From Paenibacillus methanolicus (GTDB taxonomy: Bacteria; Bacillota; Bacilli; Paenibacillales; Paenibacillaceae): DNA of 64,000 nucleotides. This document shows, one piece after another, positions 16,626 to 25,147 of the stretch (position 1 is its first letter; each line of letters starts with the position of its first letter). The stretch is taken from contig NZ_VNHS01000007.1 in NCBI RefSeq assembly GCF_008124765.1, positions 372,001-436,000 of the forward strand, in the 5' to 3' direction. A program made the position numbers and the translations under genes. The notes beneath the pieces were generated by a model, which searched no databases, had not been told where the DNA came from, and saw only the letters and a program-made list of their open reading frames with translations.

Positions 16626-17264
16626 GTGATCGTGGAAACATTTGAAAGTCTGAACGCCAGAGTACAGTTGCGCCAAATCTTCTCGCTGCCTTCGTACCTG
16701 GATGACTATTACTTTGATCCCGAGAATCGATTCCTGGTCAGCAACGGACCGCTGGTGCTGAATCGGCATCTGCCGCTCGATTGGGAAGAACTTGAACGCC
16801 TGGCTCCAGAGGGAGACCGGGACATACATGGGCTGGTCGTTCTCGGCGATCTGACCATTGAAGGTAACGTGCTGAATACCAACATGGACAGTGGTCCGCT
16901 GCTGCTGGTGCAGGGGAATGTCATTGCCCGCAACATTCTCGCCGGCGGCTCTGAAATTTTCATCAACGGAGACGCCCATATTCGCGAAGCGGTCTATGGC
17001 TATTACAATCACGGCTCCATAGAGATTGCGGGCACACTTCATGCAGGCTTGATCGTCATGGACGATCATATGTACAACATCAAAATAGATAGTACGAAGG
17101 TTCCGGCTCAATATCTCGATGCGGATTTCAGCGATGGTTCCGACGACCTGAAGGCGTTGAGCACTATCCTCAGGCAAGAGATCGACTCTTTGGAAGGCTT
17201 AAGAAATCTTATCCTCGAGGGCGATGATATTCTGAAGCCCGAAGCGCAGAACTTGCTCAAGTGA
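16626..17264 (+). CDS. Hypothetical beta-helical protein
   Basis: A 212-residue protein from a GTG at 16626. The middle (about 68-165) has evenly spaced short strands (HGLVVLGDLTIEGNVLNTN, LLLVQGNVIARNILAGGSEI, FINGDAHIREAVYGYYNHGS) typical of a right-handed beta-helix such as bactofilins or polymer-forming proteins. A GGGGAGG lies 12 bases upstream, a long spacing. The ATG better placed at 16618 is out of frame and stops after three codons (ATG AAG ACG TGA), so the translation start is unclear. There is no signal peptide. Function unknown. Confidence 0.65.
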   Translation: MIVETFESLNARVQLRQIFSLPSYLDDYYFDPENRFLVSNGPLVLNRHLPLDWEELERLAPEGDRDIHGLVVLGDLTIEGNVLNTNMDSGPLLLVQGNVIARNILAGGSEIFINGDAHIREAVYGYYNHGSIEIAGTLHAGLIVMDDHMYNIKIDSTKVPAQYLDADFSDGSDDLKALSTILRQEIDSLEGLRNLILEGDDILKPEAQNLLK

Positions 17265-17307
17265 ACGCCGTCCGGTACTTATTCTCAAACCTTCATTACC
17301 TGTTCCC

Positions 17308-17362
17308 GACAGCCCGATAATCCGGTTCCCATCAATCCAGGGTTCCGGCTTATCGGGCTGTC
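17308..17362. terminator. Long perfect hairpin between convergent genes
   Basis: GACAGCCCGATAA (17308-17320) pairs exactly with TTATCGGGCTGTC (17350-17362); inner CCGG pairing extends it. There is no T-run on either side, but its position between convergent genes suits a bidirectional transcription barrier. Confidence 0.55.
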
Positions 17363-17408
17363 AACGAAGCAGCTGGTTGAACGATCGCAATAGGCGGCTC
17401 TGATAAGT

Positions 17409-18149
17409 TTATAAAGTCTGACCGCTATCCACGGTAATCGCTTGCCCTGTCATTGCTTCCTGTTCCAAGGCCGCGCAGATGAATGAGGCGATATCTTCAG
17501 GCGTCGAAATATGTCGCAGCAGAAGATGCGGAGCTAAGCGCTGCATTTGTTCTTCTCTTCCAGCCCACCATCTTGTGGCGACGGCTCCTGGCACAATGCA
17601 GTTAACCCGGATATCGGGCGCTAACGCTCGCGCTAACGATTTTGTCAGGCCGTGAACGGCAGCCTTCGATACCGCATAGGGAAGAGAGGACCCCAGTCCG
17701 GTTTGTCCTGCGATACTACCCACATTGACGATTGCCCCCTGCTTGTTTTTTTTCATGTGAGGGGCTACGGCGCGCGCGCAATAAAACATGCCTTTTACGT
17801 TCACATCGAACAATTCATCCCATATTTCCCCGGTCACGGCCTCCAGATCTTCCATCGGAATATGCTTGGTGATACTGGCGTTGTTGACGAGCAAGTCTAC
17901 CGTTCCGTATTGCCGAACAATGGTTTCAACCATCTCCCGGACTTCCTTGTCCTTGGATACGTCTGCTTGCACCGCCGCCGCTTGTCCGCCTTCCGTATTG
18001 ATTGTTCGAACGGTTTCTTCCGCATCGGTTTGAGAACGGGAATAGTTCACCATAACGATCGCCCCTCGTTTGGCCAGCATGAGGCTGGTTGCTCTGCCGA
18101 TCCCTGTTCCGCCTCCCGTAATCAGAACCACTTTGTTATTCATCTCCAT
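17409..18149 (-). CDS. SDR family oxidoreductase
   Basis: The start at 18149 (MEMNNKVVLI) follows AAGGAG by 10 bases and gives 246 residues. TGGGTGIG at 11-18 binds the cofactor, VNNAS at about 88-92 is the NNAG-type motif, and Ser145, Tyr158 and Lys162 form the active site. This is a classical FabG-like enzyme, probably NADP(H)-dependent judging by an NYSR sequence after the second strand. The gene stands alone with a 236-base divergent region shared with the nucleotidase gene. Confidence 0.9.
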   Translation of the reverse strand: MEMNNKVVLITGGGTGIGRATSLMLAKRGAIVMVNYSRSQTDAEETVRTINTEGGQAAAVQADVSKDKEVREMVETIVRQYGTVDLLVNNASITKHIPMEDLEAVTGEIWDELFDVNVKGMFYCARAVAPHMKKNKQGAIVNVGSIAGQTGLGSSLPYAVSKAAVHGLTKSLARALAPDIRVNCIVPGAVATRWWAGREEQMQRLAPHLLLRHISTPEDIASFICAALEQEAMTGQAITVDSGQTL

Positions 18150-18226
18150 GACGCACACGCTCCTTCTGTCCTAATCTCATCATGATGATTGTAAATCTTC
18201 TCATCAAATTTGTATAATTGAACGAA

Positions 18227-18264
18227 TTGAAGAGAATGTTCAAGAAAATTGAATTCCTCTTCAA
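18227..18264. promoter_or_regulatory. Inverted repeat in the SDR/nucleotidase divergent region
   Basis: TTGAAGAGAAT (18227-18237) is mirrored by ATTCCTCTTCAA (18253-18264), with one extra base. It lies about 80 bases upstream of the SDR start and 120 upstream of the nucleotidase, a reasonable place for an operator. Confidence 0.35.
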
Positions 18265-18385
18265 CGGCTCGCTCCTCCTAAGATACAATTCAGTTATTAC
18301 TATTCTTTCCGTTTACAGGTTTAAGCGTAGGAGCCGATCGTTGCAGCTGACGGATGGTTGGTAACAAGATAGAAGGAGTGGTGAG

Positions 18386-18928
18386 ATGAAAAGAATTGCA
18401 ATTGATATGGATGAAGTGATCGCCGATTTCAACACGAAGCACTTAAGCGTGTTTAATCGGGATTACAAGGAAAATCTTACTGTGCGCGACTTGATGGGGA
18501 CGCGTCTAAGAGAGCTGCGACCTCAATGGAAGCAGGAGATTTTGGCGTATTTGAACGACCCTTTGTTCTTCCGCGATTTAGACGTTATGAAAGATAGCCA
18601 AACCGTAATTAAAGAATTAAGCGAACGGTATGAAATTTTTATCACCACGGCCGCGATGGAGTTCCCCTCTTCATTCGCCGCGAAGTATGAATGGCTCAAG
18701 GAACATTTCCCCTTTATTCCGGAGATGAATTTTGTTTTTTGCGGAGATAAGAGCATTATCCGCGCGGATTACCTGATTGACGATAACGCGAGACATTTTC
18801 AACGCTTTAACGGTCAAGGGATTTTGTTTTCCGCACCGCACAATCTGAACGAAACCGGATACGTTAGAGTGGAGAACTGGTTAGAAGTCCGGGCCTATTT
18901 TCAGAGGTCGTGTATAAACTCCCCTTAA
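18386..18928 (+). CDS. 5'(3')-deoxyribonucleotidase family protein (HAD fold)
   Basis: A 180-residue protein opening RIAIDMDEVIADF, the DxDxxxAD signature of the NT5C group of HAD phosphatases (Asp7 nucleophile, Asp9 acid/base). TTAAMEF at about 91-97 gives the motif II Thr and DYLIDDNARHF at about 129-139 gives the acidic motif IV. Family members dephosphorylate deoxynucleoside monophosphates. A ribosome site (AGAAGGAG) precedes the ATG. The gene stands alone. Confidence 0.87.
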   Translation: MKRIAIDMDEVIADFNTKHLSVFNRDYKENLTVRDLMGTRLRELRPQWKQEILAYLNDPLFFRDLDVMKDSQTVIKELSERYEIFITTAAMEFPSSFAAKYEWLKEHFPFIPEMNFVFCGDKSIIRADYLIDDNARHFQRFNGQGILFSAPHNLNETGYVRVENWLEVRAYFQRSCINSP

Positions 18929-19373
18929 GGAGATCGATGGATGCTGATTATGCGGGTCGTTTGTCGGACGCGCTGCCGCTACAATGGGACGATCCTATCG
19001 CGGGAAGTGACTTCATTCCTTTATCCGGAACCAAGGGGGTAGCATGGAACGCTTAGTCAAAGTACATATTCAATGGGACAGGGTCGGGTATACCTTCACC
19101 TTATGGGCCGGAAGAGAGGTTGCCATCGTCTGCGTCATCTAAATCGAATACAACCCAATCAAGCTGCCGCCCCTCGGCGGCTTCTTCGCGTTCACGGATA
19201 AGCTTCGCCGACTGCGATGTGGGCGGTTGCACACCCATAATCTGGAGCACCGGCTGAATGCTGCATTCCCGGTCTTCGACCGTGAACGCAAACCAATCAG
19301 CCCGGTTACCGATAAACGCCCGCCGAATATAATGCCAAGAACGCATGCCTGATGACAAGGAGGAACCTTTCCT
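18929..19373. other. 445-base gap with only weak coding remnants
   Basis: AGGGGG precedes an ATG at 19044 that opens a 32-residue frame (MERLVKVHIQWDRVGYTFTL, then a stop at 19139-19141), which may be the N-terminal stub of a lost gene. On the minus strand 19346-19101 reads as a fairly protein-like frame (RSWHYIRRAFIGNRADWFAF) but has no ribosome site. I see no convincing intact gene, RNA or terminator. It may be gene debris. Confidence 0.4.
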
Positions 19374-20450
19374 TTGCCTAGACCATTAGTGAAAGCCCGG
19401 GCGCGGGTCAACGTGACGGCTACGAAACCTCGCATCGTCGCGACCGTCCCGGTGAGCGGACAAGTGGGCGATATCGCGGTGAATCCGGTGACGAACCGCG
19501 TGTATTACACGCTGACGGAACGCGGGTTGGGCGTCTTGGACGGAAAGACGAACAAGATCATGACTACCGTTCCGACCGGCACGATGCCGCGCGGCGTAGT
19601 GGTGAATGCCAGAACGAACCGCGTCTACGTCACCAACTGGCTGGATGGCAGCTTGACGATTATTAACGGCCGCACGAACCGCGTCGTCAAAACGATCCCC
19701 ATCGGCGAACGCTGCGACGTGATCGCGCTCAATCCGGTCACCAACCTCATCTATGTCGCGTCGATCACGCTCTCGTCGAGCGTCGGCAGACTGACGGTGA
19801 TCGACGGGAAGACGAACGCCATCGTGAAGCGCCTCTCCATCCAAGGCCGGTTCTCTACGCTCGTGGTGGACGAAGAGACCAATCGGATCTATTTTACGAA
19901 TACGAGCAAAGATACCGTCTCCGTGCTGGATGGCCGCAACCAGAAAATTCTCCGCACGTGGAAAGTAGGCAGCAATCCGGTCATCACGCCGGTCTTGAAC
20001 AAACAGACGAAGCTGCTGTACATTCCGAACAACTTGAGCCGGTATTGTTCCATCTTGGATACGCGGGCCGGTACCGTTCGCAAACTGCAGCTTGGCCGGC
20101 TTCAAAGCGACATCGCGCTCAATCCGGCGACGAATCGAGTGTACATCACGTCGGCGCAGGTCGAGTCGAAAGGAAGGCTATACGTCATTAACGGCGATAC
20201 GAACCGCGTCGTCCGGAGGATGACGATCCCGACTTCTGCGAGCCTGTTCCTCAATCCGAGATCGAATCGGCTGTACTTGTCCGAGTTTATCGACTTTAAG
20301 CCCGATCCGTTGACCGTCTATAACGGCACCAGCCTGCAGCGCATCGCGGTACTTCAGCCCGGAGAATCGCTTGGCGGTACGGTCGTCAACGTGCGGACGA
20401 ATCGCATCTACAAGGGCGGGGAGAATACGCTGGTCGTTATTCAGGACTAA
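19374..20450 (+). CDS. YVTN/YncE-type beta-propeller repeat protein
   Basis: The start is a TTG at 19374, fixed by AAGGAGGA (19357-19364) 9 bases upstream. The 358-residue protein consists of about seven repeats of the form NPVTNRVYVTN...LTVIDGKTNxVVKTI, the YVTN beta-propeller pattern, one blade per roughly 45 residues. No signal peptide or anchor is visible, unusual for a family that is often on the surface. Such propellers bind other proteins or small molecules; no specific role can be given. A strong terminator follows. Confidence 0.85.
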   Translation: MPRPLVKARARVNVTATKPRIVATVPVSGQVGDIAVNPVTNRVYYTLTERGLGVLDGKTNKIMTTVPTGTMPRGVVVNARTNRVYVTNWLDGSLTIINGRTNRVVKTIPIGERCDVIALNPVTNLIYVASITLSSSVGRLTVIDGKTNAIVKRLSIQGRFSTLVVDEETNRIYFTNTSKDTVSVLDGRNQKILRTWKVGSNPVITPVLNKQTKLLYIPNNLSRYCSILDTRAGTVRKLQLGRLQSDIALNPATNRVYITSAQVESKGRLYVINGDTNRVVRRMTIPTSASLFLNPRSNRLYLSEFIDFKPDPLTVYNGTSLQRIAVLQPGESLGGTVVNVRTNRIYKGGENTLVVIQD

Positions 20451-20460
20451 TAAATAAGCT

Positions 20461-20493
20461 GGGGCCGCTCGCAGGGGAGCGGCCCTATTTGTC
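20461..20493 (+). terminator. Intrinsic terminator
   Basis: GGGCCGCTC (20462-20470) pairs with GAGCGGCCC (20477-20485), followed by TATTTGT. Confidence 0.8.
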
Positions 20494-20613
20494 GCGTTAT
20501 CTCTAATTTAGACATGAAAATAGGAATAATTTCCTCGGTTCCCGTTATCCTCCTGATGTGAGATACTATCCCCTTGTTCTAGAATATTCCAAATTCTGTG
20601 AGGGGGTTGAACG

Positions 20614-22377
20614 GTGCCGCTACAAACATATATCCAGCGGTCCAAGCGTTACGGATGGATTTTGTCCTATTTGAAAGCGTATTATCTGGGCGTCGCGTTC
20701 GTCGTCCTGTGCGGCGTGGTCATCGCGCTGGGCGAGCTCGCGCTGCCCAAAATGATCGAATATGTCGTGGACGACTATTATCCGAATCGGGACACGGCTT
20801 CCTTCCGGAACCTGCTGCTCGGGTTCGCGGGGCTGATCGTCGTCATCGCCGTCGCGTCCGTCGCGCGCAACATGCTGCAGCGGATCGTCGGGACGAAAGC
20901 GTCCCGGGATCTGCAGTTCTCCGTCATGAAGCAGATCCGCCGGCTTGGATTCGCTTATTATGAGCGTCATCCGGTGGGCGAGACGCTGTCGCTGATGAAC
21001 GAGCAGGTCTTCGCGGCGCAGCGGTTGTATAACCGTTTTTTCCCGGAGATGTTGGAAAGCGCCTTATTCGCAATTCTGGCGTTCGGGCTTATGGCGCACA
21101 ATAGTTGGATGTTGACGGCGATTACCATTCCGTGCTTGCTCGTCTACTACTTCATCGGGCCGTACATTGATCGGAACGTGTCCAAATGGGGCCGGGAGAT
21201 GTATAAGACGCGGATCGACTTCAACCGGAAGGTGTACGAGACGGTGTCCGGCCTGCGCGAGTTCCGCGCGTACAGCGCGGAGGAATGGGACTTATCGGAG
21301 AATTTGAGGCATTATTCGGGCGTCACTCGCAGCACGCTCATGTGGGTCATCTACATCCATGCCCGGTTCAGTCTGCGCCAAGTGTTCTTCAATATCGGGA
21401 CGATCGCGCTCTTCGTCATCGGTTATACGTCCATCCGAGAGGGCGTATTGAGCGTTGGCGGCTTCGTGTCGTTCATTCTATTGTATGCGGCCTTGATGCT
21501 GAAACTCTCGACGCTGATGAGCAACCTGATCGAGCAGACGATGGTTATCCAGCAGATGGAGCCGCTTCACGAGCTGATGAAGCTTGAACCCGAGGTGGCG
21601 GAGCCGGAGCGGGCGGCCGCGCTCGCGGACGTGCAAGGGCATCTCGAGTTCCGCGCTGTCCGGTTCGGGTACCCGAACCGGCCGGACGTGCTGAAGGACG
21701 TCAGTCTTGTGATTCGCCCCGGGGAGCGGACCGCGATCGTCGGGACGAGCGGCAATGGCAAATCGACGCTGCTCAAGCTCGTGTGTCGATTCTACGATCC
21801 GCTTGAAGGGGAGGTGCTGCTGGACGGAAAGTCGCTAAACGAGTTGTCATTCGAGCAGATCCGGGGCTCGATCGGCTACGTGTTTCAAGAGTCGTATTTA
21901 TTCGGCATCTCGGTGAGGGAGAATATTCGGTTCGGCAAGCCGGACGCCACCGACGCGGAGGTCGAGGAGGCAGCCCGGATCGCCAATGCCCACGAATTCA
22001 TCCTCGGGCTAAAGGACGGATACGATACGCTCGTCGGCGACCGGGGGATCAAGCTGTCCGGCGGGCAACGGCAGCGGATCGCAATCGCGCGCATGGTCAT
22101 CAAGCAGCCGCGTATTATTTTGCTCGATGAAGCGACCTCCGCGCTGGACAACGTGAGCGAAGCGGAAGTGAAGACGGCCCTGGATCGGGTCATGAGAGGA
22201 AGGGCGGTCATCGCGGTTGCGCACCGACTGTCGACGATTCAGGATTTTGACCGAATTATCGTGTTGGATGAAGGACGGGCAGCCGAGATTGGCCGGTACG
22301 AGGAGCTGTTGGAGAGACGGGGCATCTTCTATCAGATCGCGATGGGCCAAGCGAAGGAGCGGGAGGAAGCCGTATGA
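20614..22377 (+). CDS. ABC exporter half-transporter, subunit 1 (TMD-NBD)
   Basis: A GTG start after GAGGGGG; 587 residues. The N-terminal ~310 residues form a six-helix type IV exporter domain. The nucleotide-binding domain follows with Walker A GTSGNGKST (about 376), the signature KLSGGQRQR (about 480), Walker B IILLDEATSALD (about 504, catalytic Glu present) and the H-loop AHRLST. Its last four bases (ATGA) overlap the start of the next half-transporter, so the two most likely form a heterodimeric multidrug/lipid/peptide exporter of the BmrCD or LmrCD kind. The substrate is unknown and no peptide precursor gene is adjacent. Confidence 0.9.
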   Translation: MPLQTYIQRSKRYGWILSYLKAYYLGVAFVVLCGVVIALGELALPKMIEYVVDDYYPNRDTASFRNLLLGFAGLIVVIAVASVARNMLQRIVGTKASRDLQFSVMKQIRRLGFAYYERHPVGETLSLMNEQVFAAQRLYNRFFPEMLESALFAILAFGLMAHNSWMLTAITIPCLLVYYFIGPYIDRNVSKWGREMYKTRIDFNRKVYETVSGLREFRAYSAEEWDLSENLRHYSGVTRSTLMWVIYIHARFSLRQVFFNIGTIALFVIGYTSIREGVLSVGGFVSFILLYAALMLKLSTLMSNLIEQTMVIQQMEPLHELMKLEPEVAEPERAAALADVQGHLEFRAVRFGYPNRPDVLKDVSLVIRPGERTAIVGTSGNGKSTLLKLVCRFYDPLEGEVLLDGKSLNELSFEQIRGSIGYVFQESYLFGISVRENIRFGKPDATDAEVEEAARIANAHEFILGLKDGYDTLVGDRGIKLSGGQRQRIAIARMVIKQPRIILLDEATSALDNVSEAEVKTALDRVMRGRAVIAVAHRLSTIQDFDRIIVLDEGRAAEIGRYEELLERRGIFYQIAMGQAKEREEAV

Positions 22378-24116
22378 GCTATTTGAGATGGGTGGGCGGC
22401 TGTCTGCGGCAAATCCGCAAAGAATTCGGCCTCGCCGTTCTGCTGGTGCTGCTCGAGACGGCCTTCGGGCTGCTTGCCACGTTTATACAGAAATTCATTA
22501 TCGATGACGTCTTTGTGCAGGGGCAGGTCGGCGAACTGCCCCGATTGTTAATGTTCTTCGGCATCTTCGTCGGCTTGAACGCGATTCTGGGCGTGTGCGC
22601 GCCGTACGTGCTCGTGCGAAGCGAATATCGGATGGTCGAAGTGCTGCTGGTGCGGATGCTCAAGCATTTCTACCGGTTCCCGCTAGCCAAGGTACAACAT
22701 GAACGAAGCGGACTGTACGTGCAAAATCTGACAAGCGATCTGCATGAGACCGGATCGGCGATCGGATTCATGATTCCGAGATGGATCCAGCAGCTCGTGC
22801 AGATGATCGTACTCATCGTCATAATCGGCCTCGCGGGACCGTGGATTCTCGTCAGCATGCTGGCGATCGGCGCACTCTATACCGCGGCGGCCCGTTATTT
22901 CGGCAGTAGAGTGAAGGCGGCGAACGCCCGCGTGCAGCAGACGAGAACCGATCTCATGATCCATATCGAGGAAGGCATTTCCTCCACGCGGGAAGTCATC
23001 GCCTTCCATCGCGCGGAATGGGAGGCGAGAATCTACCATGCGCTGTTCCGCGACTACTACGAGGCGGTCATGGCGGAAGGCCGTACGACGAACGGTCAAG
23101 TGCTGCTCAGCGCGCCGCTCCGCTACGTGGTCAACCTTGTCGTGCTCGCCTTCGGCGGTTATCAGCTCATGAGCGGCGAGCTCTCGCTCGGGATGTTCGT
23201 CGTGCTGCTGCAGTTCGCCAACCAGTTGATGGAATGCTTCCAAGGCCAGTTCAACTTCGCGATGATGTTCATTTCCAAGATGGCGTTCATCGATCGTCTG
23301 CAGACGTTCTTCGGCGCTGAGGCGATGGAGGAAGGGGCGAAAGGGCTCGAAGGGAAGGTGCGGAGCCTGCGATTCGAGAACGTGGATTTCGAATACGAGG
23401 CGAATATTCCGGTGCTGCGCGACGTCTCGCTGGATATTCCGATCGGCCGAAAAATCGCGTTCGTCGGGACGAGCGGCGGCGGCAAGTCGACCATCGCGCA
23501 GCTGCTCATGCGCTTCTATGCCCCGAATGGCGGCGGGATCTACGTCAACGGGGTGCGGCTGTCCGAGCTTCGGGTCAAGGAGTGGATGAGCCGCATACAT
23601 ATCGTGTTCCAGGATCCCTATTTGCTGGCTGACACGATTCGCCGGAACGTCGCCTTCGGCAAACAAGCTTCCGAGGAGGCGCTTGAGACAGCATTGCGCG
23701 CGTCTCAAATCTGGGACACGATTCAGCGCTTCCCGAACCGACTCGAGGAGACGATCGGCGAACGCGGCATCCAGCTCTCCGGCGGGCAGCGGCAGCGCGT
23801 CTCGCTAGCCAGAGCGATCCTCGGAGACCCGGAAATTCTCATTCTCGACGAAGCGACCTCTTCGCTCGACATGGAGACCGAACGCGAAATGCAGCGCGTG
23901 CTGGACGACGTGCGAGCGGGGAAGACGACAATCATCATCGCTCATCGCTTGTCCACGATCCAGAACGCAGATGTCATCTTCGTTATGCATCAAGGGCAAA
24001 TCGTCGAGCAGGGCACGCACGAAGAGCTTATGCGCAGAGGCCAGGTGTATCCGGATCTCGTACGAACGCAAGAGGATCAGGGGGTGCTCGGGGATTGGAA
24101 GGAGATTATGGTATAG
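22374..24116 (+). CDS. ABC exporter half-transporter, subunit 2 (TMD-NBD)
   Basis: A 580-residue partner of the preceding gene, translationally coupled by an ATGA overlap. Six helices span about 1-300. Walker A is GTSGGGKST (about 364), the signature QLSGGQRQR (about 467), Walker B ILILDEATSSLD (about 491) and the H-loop AHRLST. Both subunits keep a catalytic Glu after Walker B and an intact signature, so neither ATP site is obviously degenerate, unlike many heterodimeric exporters. A strong terminator follows. Confidence 0.9.
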   Translation: MSYLRWVGGCLRQIRKEFGLAVLLVLLETAFGLLATFIQKFIIDDVFVQGQVGELPRLLMFFGIFVGLNAILGVCAPYVLVRSEYRMVEVLLVRMLKHFYRFPLAKVQHERSGLYVQNLTSDLHETGSAIGFMIPRWIQQLVQMIVLIVIIGLAGPWILVSMLAIGALYTAAARYFGSRVKAANARVQQTRTDLMIHIEEGISSTREVIAFHRAEWEARIYHALFRDYYEAVMAEGRTTNGQVLLSAPLRYVVNLVVLAFGGYQLMSGELSLGMFVVLLQFANQLMECFQGQFNFAMMFISKMAFIDRLQTFFGAEAMEEGAKGLEGKVRSLRFENVDFEYEANIPVLRDVSLDIPIGRKIAFVGTSGGGKSTIAQLLMRFYAPNGGGIYVNGVRLSELRVKEWMSRIHIVFQDPYLLADTIRRNVAFGKQASEEALETALRASQIWDTIQRFPNRLEETIGERGIQLSGGQRQRVSLARAILGDPEILILDEATSSLDMETEREMQRVLDDVRAGKTTIIIAHRLSTIQNADVIFVMHQGQIVEQGTHEELMRRGQVYPDLVRTQEDQGVLGDWKEIMV

Positions 24117-24191
24117 ACGTGCGGCGATCGCATACCGGCTATAAATGATTCGCAAATCGGCCGGCCTCGAAATCATTGCCTATTCGACTCT

Positions 24192-24233
24192 AAGCTCAAC
24201 CTTGCCGTACGATGGCGGGGTTGAGCTTTTTTG
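24192..24233 (+). terminator. Intrinsic terminator after the ABC exporter
   Basis: AAGCTCAACC (24192-24201) pairs with GGTTGAGCTT (24219-24228), with an inner TGCC/GGCG-type extension and six T. Confidence 0.92.
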
Positions 24234-24267
24234 GCGTTGAACATGAGCCCGAGCGCTCCGACCTAAT

Positions 24268-24281
24268 TCTAAACGCTTTCT
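24268..24281 (+). promoter_or_regulatory. Possible cre (CcpA) site upstream of the FCD regulator
   Basis: TCTAAACGCTTTCT matches 12 of 14 positions of the cre consensus TGWNANCGNTNWCA. It lies about 120 bases before the regulator gene. Near the gene itself, ATGT and ACAT half-sites (24340-24358) flank an 11-base centre. Confidence 0.3.
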
Positions 24282-24401
24282 TATGCACGCTGCCGAAAAA
24301 CCGCCTGGATCATTGACCCTGGGCACGCTAAATTTTACAATGTCAGTATAGCTAACATGAGTTACATAGACCGATCATCACTGCAGTTGAGGAGGGACGC
24401 T

Positions 24402-25064
24402 ATGTCCAACAAGCGGGAACAGGAAATCTATCGAGAAATCAAGCTGGCGATTACGCAGCACAAGCTGCTGCCGAACACGCAGCTCATCGAAGACGCGCTG
24501 GCGGAGGCCTTTCGGGTCAGCCGGACGCCGATCCGGAACGTGCTGCGGCGCCTGGCGATGGAGAAGCTGGTGACGGTCATTCCGTACCGGGGGTCGTTCG
24601 TCTCGTGTCCGAGCGTGGAGGACGCGAGAGCGGTGTTCGAAATGCGGCGTGTCATTGAGCCTTCCATGGTTCGAAAGGTGTGCGCGGCCGCTTCCACGGA
24701 GCAAATCGCCCAGCTGCGCGAGCTGCTGCGGGAGGAGCATCAAGCGAGCCATGCCGGCGACGTCGTCGGCGCGCTCGACGTGACGGTCGATTTCCACTTG
24801 AAGCTCGCCGAGCTCGCCCACAATTCCTACTATTATACGTTCCTGGAGGAGCTCATCTCGCTGACGTCGGTCATCATCGCGCTCTACGGCACGAACCAAG
24901 CGTTCTGTCGGGATCATGAGGAGCTCGTGGAGGCGATCATGCTCAAGGACGGTAATTTGGCCGCCCGCGTCATGACGGATCATCTGCTGCAGATTGAGCG
25001 ATCGCTGGATTTCTCGATTGCGACAGGCAGCGTGGCGAATTTATCGGAAATTTTCCAAAGCTAA
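24402..25064 (+). CDS. GntR family regulator, FCD subfamily
   Basis: The ATG at 24402 follows GGAGGG; 220 residues. The N-terminal winged HTH (EIYREIKLAITQHKLLPNTQ, then EAFRVSRTPIRNVLRRLAME) is followed by an all-helical FCD effector domain (about 80-210) with the typical metal/ligand residues in DVTVDFHLKLAELAHN and DHEELVEAI. FCD regulators respond to small carboxylates, sugar acids, allantoin-type or amino acid metabolites. It directly precedes the importer/amidohydrolase operon in the same direction, 83 bases away, and is the probable specific regulator of it. Confidence 0.92.
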   Translation: MSNKREQEIYREIKLAITQHKLLPNTQLIEDALAEAFRVSRTPIRNVLRRLAMEKLVTVIPYRGSFVSCPSVEDARAVFEMRRVIEPSMVRKVCAAASTEQIAQLRELLREEHQASHAGDVVGALDVTVDFHLKLAELAHNSYYYTFLEELISLTSVIIALYGTNQAFCRDHEELVEAIMLKDGNLAARVMTDHLLQIERSLDFSIATGSVANLSEIFQS

Positions 25065-25147
25065 ATTTTTTTACCCTAGATTGTATCCAATATCGTATGC
25101 CAAATTGTAGGCCATTGCGGGAGAGAAACCATTGGGGAGTGGAGACT

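Noticed and set aside
19101-19346. Minus-strand gene in the 18.9-19.4 kb gap
   Set aside because: Composition is fairly protein-like but there is no ribosome site, no clear family and the region directly overlaps the ribosome site of the YVTN gene at its upstream end.
20614-24116. ABC exporter as part of a bacteriocin or lantibiotic cluster
   Set aside because: No precursor peptide, peptidase domain or modification enzyme lies nearby; the protein order fits an ordinary heterodimeric exporter.
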